NCBI GenBank assembly: GCA_025363325.1
Contig: JANYEF010000222.1
Span: 1 to 5,973, forward strand
Direction of reading: 5' to 3'
From: Nitrospira sp.
GTDB taxonomy: Bacteria > Nitrospirota > Nitrospiria > Nitrospirales > Nitrospiraceae
Length of the DNA: 5,973 nucleotides
The notes beneath the pieces are model-generated. The model was not told where the DNA came from. It made no database searches and was given only the letters and a program-made list of their open reading frames with translations. The number at the start of each line of letters is the position of its first letter. Position 1 is the stretch's first letter. The position numbers and the translations under genes are program-made. Positions 5,889 to 5,973 of the stretch are shown one piece after another.

Positions 5889-5973
5889 ATGCCGATCGAA
5901 AACAGTTTTCAACACGACGAGATGTCCCGGAAAAATCCTGGCGAGCGACTCACCGTTCGGGAGGTCACCTCGA
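5889..5973 (+). CDS. Possible start of a gene cut by the window end
   Basis: From ATG 5889 the frame is open to the window edge (28 codons, MPIENSFQHDEMSRKNPGER then LTVREVTS). An internal ATG at 5922 (MSRKNPGERL) is an alternative start. Third positions are about 67% GC and second positions about 41%, which is coding-like over a very short stretch. No good ribosome binding site precedes either ATG. The minus strand is also open over 5844-5973 and would end in a TGA two bases beyond the repeat, so the strand cannot be settled. No function can be proposed. Confidence 0.3.
   Translation, partial: MPIENSFQHDEMSRKNPGERLTVREVTS

Overview
The window reads as chromosomal DNA of a Nitrospira-like bacterium (phylum Nitrospirota). 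This rests on moderately high GC, the style of the housekeeping proteins, and a dispersed inverted-repeat family (ends AGCAGGATGCT[G/C]AAAAAG) that I recall from Nitrospira genomes. No database search was possible, so the taxon is an inference.

Layout from left to right: (1) 30-1438 is one complete insertion sequence of the ISNCY (IS1202-like) type, with about 52-53 bp terminal inverted repeats and one intact transposase frame. The residue expected to be the catalytic glutamate is alanine, so the copy may be unable to move by itself. (2) 1439-1674 is a non-coding leader for (3) 1675-3117, an NAD-type malic enzyme with an N-terminal ACT domain. (4) 3118-3403 is intergenic. It carries a good extended -10 promoter candidate, a large imperfect palindromic repeat (3194-3318) and a second promoter candidate just before the next gene. 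(5) 3404-4048 encodes a small protein with a charged, helical N-terminal half and a C-terminal J-domain (HPD motif). It is followed after 7 bases by (6) 4056-5270, ribonuclease D (rnd), with the DEDDy exonuclease residues and HRDC region visible. The pair looks like an operon. A strong hairpin covers the rnd stop codon. (7) 5271-5973 is mostly without a confident gene: a possible small minus-strand ORF (5332-5601), a second repeat element (5660-5842) with the same ends as the one at 3194-3318 but an unrelated core made of 9-base units in mirrored orientation, and the possible edge of another gene at the window end.

Functionally the window joins central carbon metabolism (malate to pyruvate) with an RNA-processing/chaperone-partner pair, bounded by a mobile element and two repeat elements. 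The most notable items are the two repeats that share termini but not cores, the 9-base mirrored array inside the second, and the active-site substitution in the otherwise full-length transposase.
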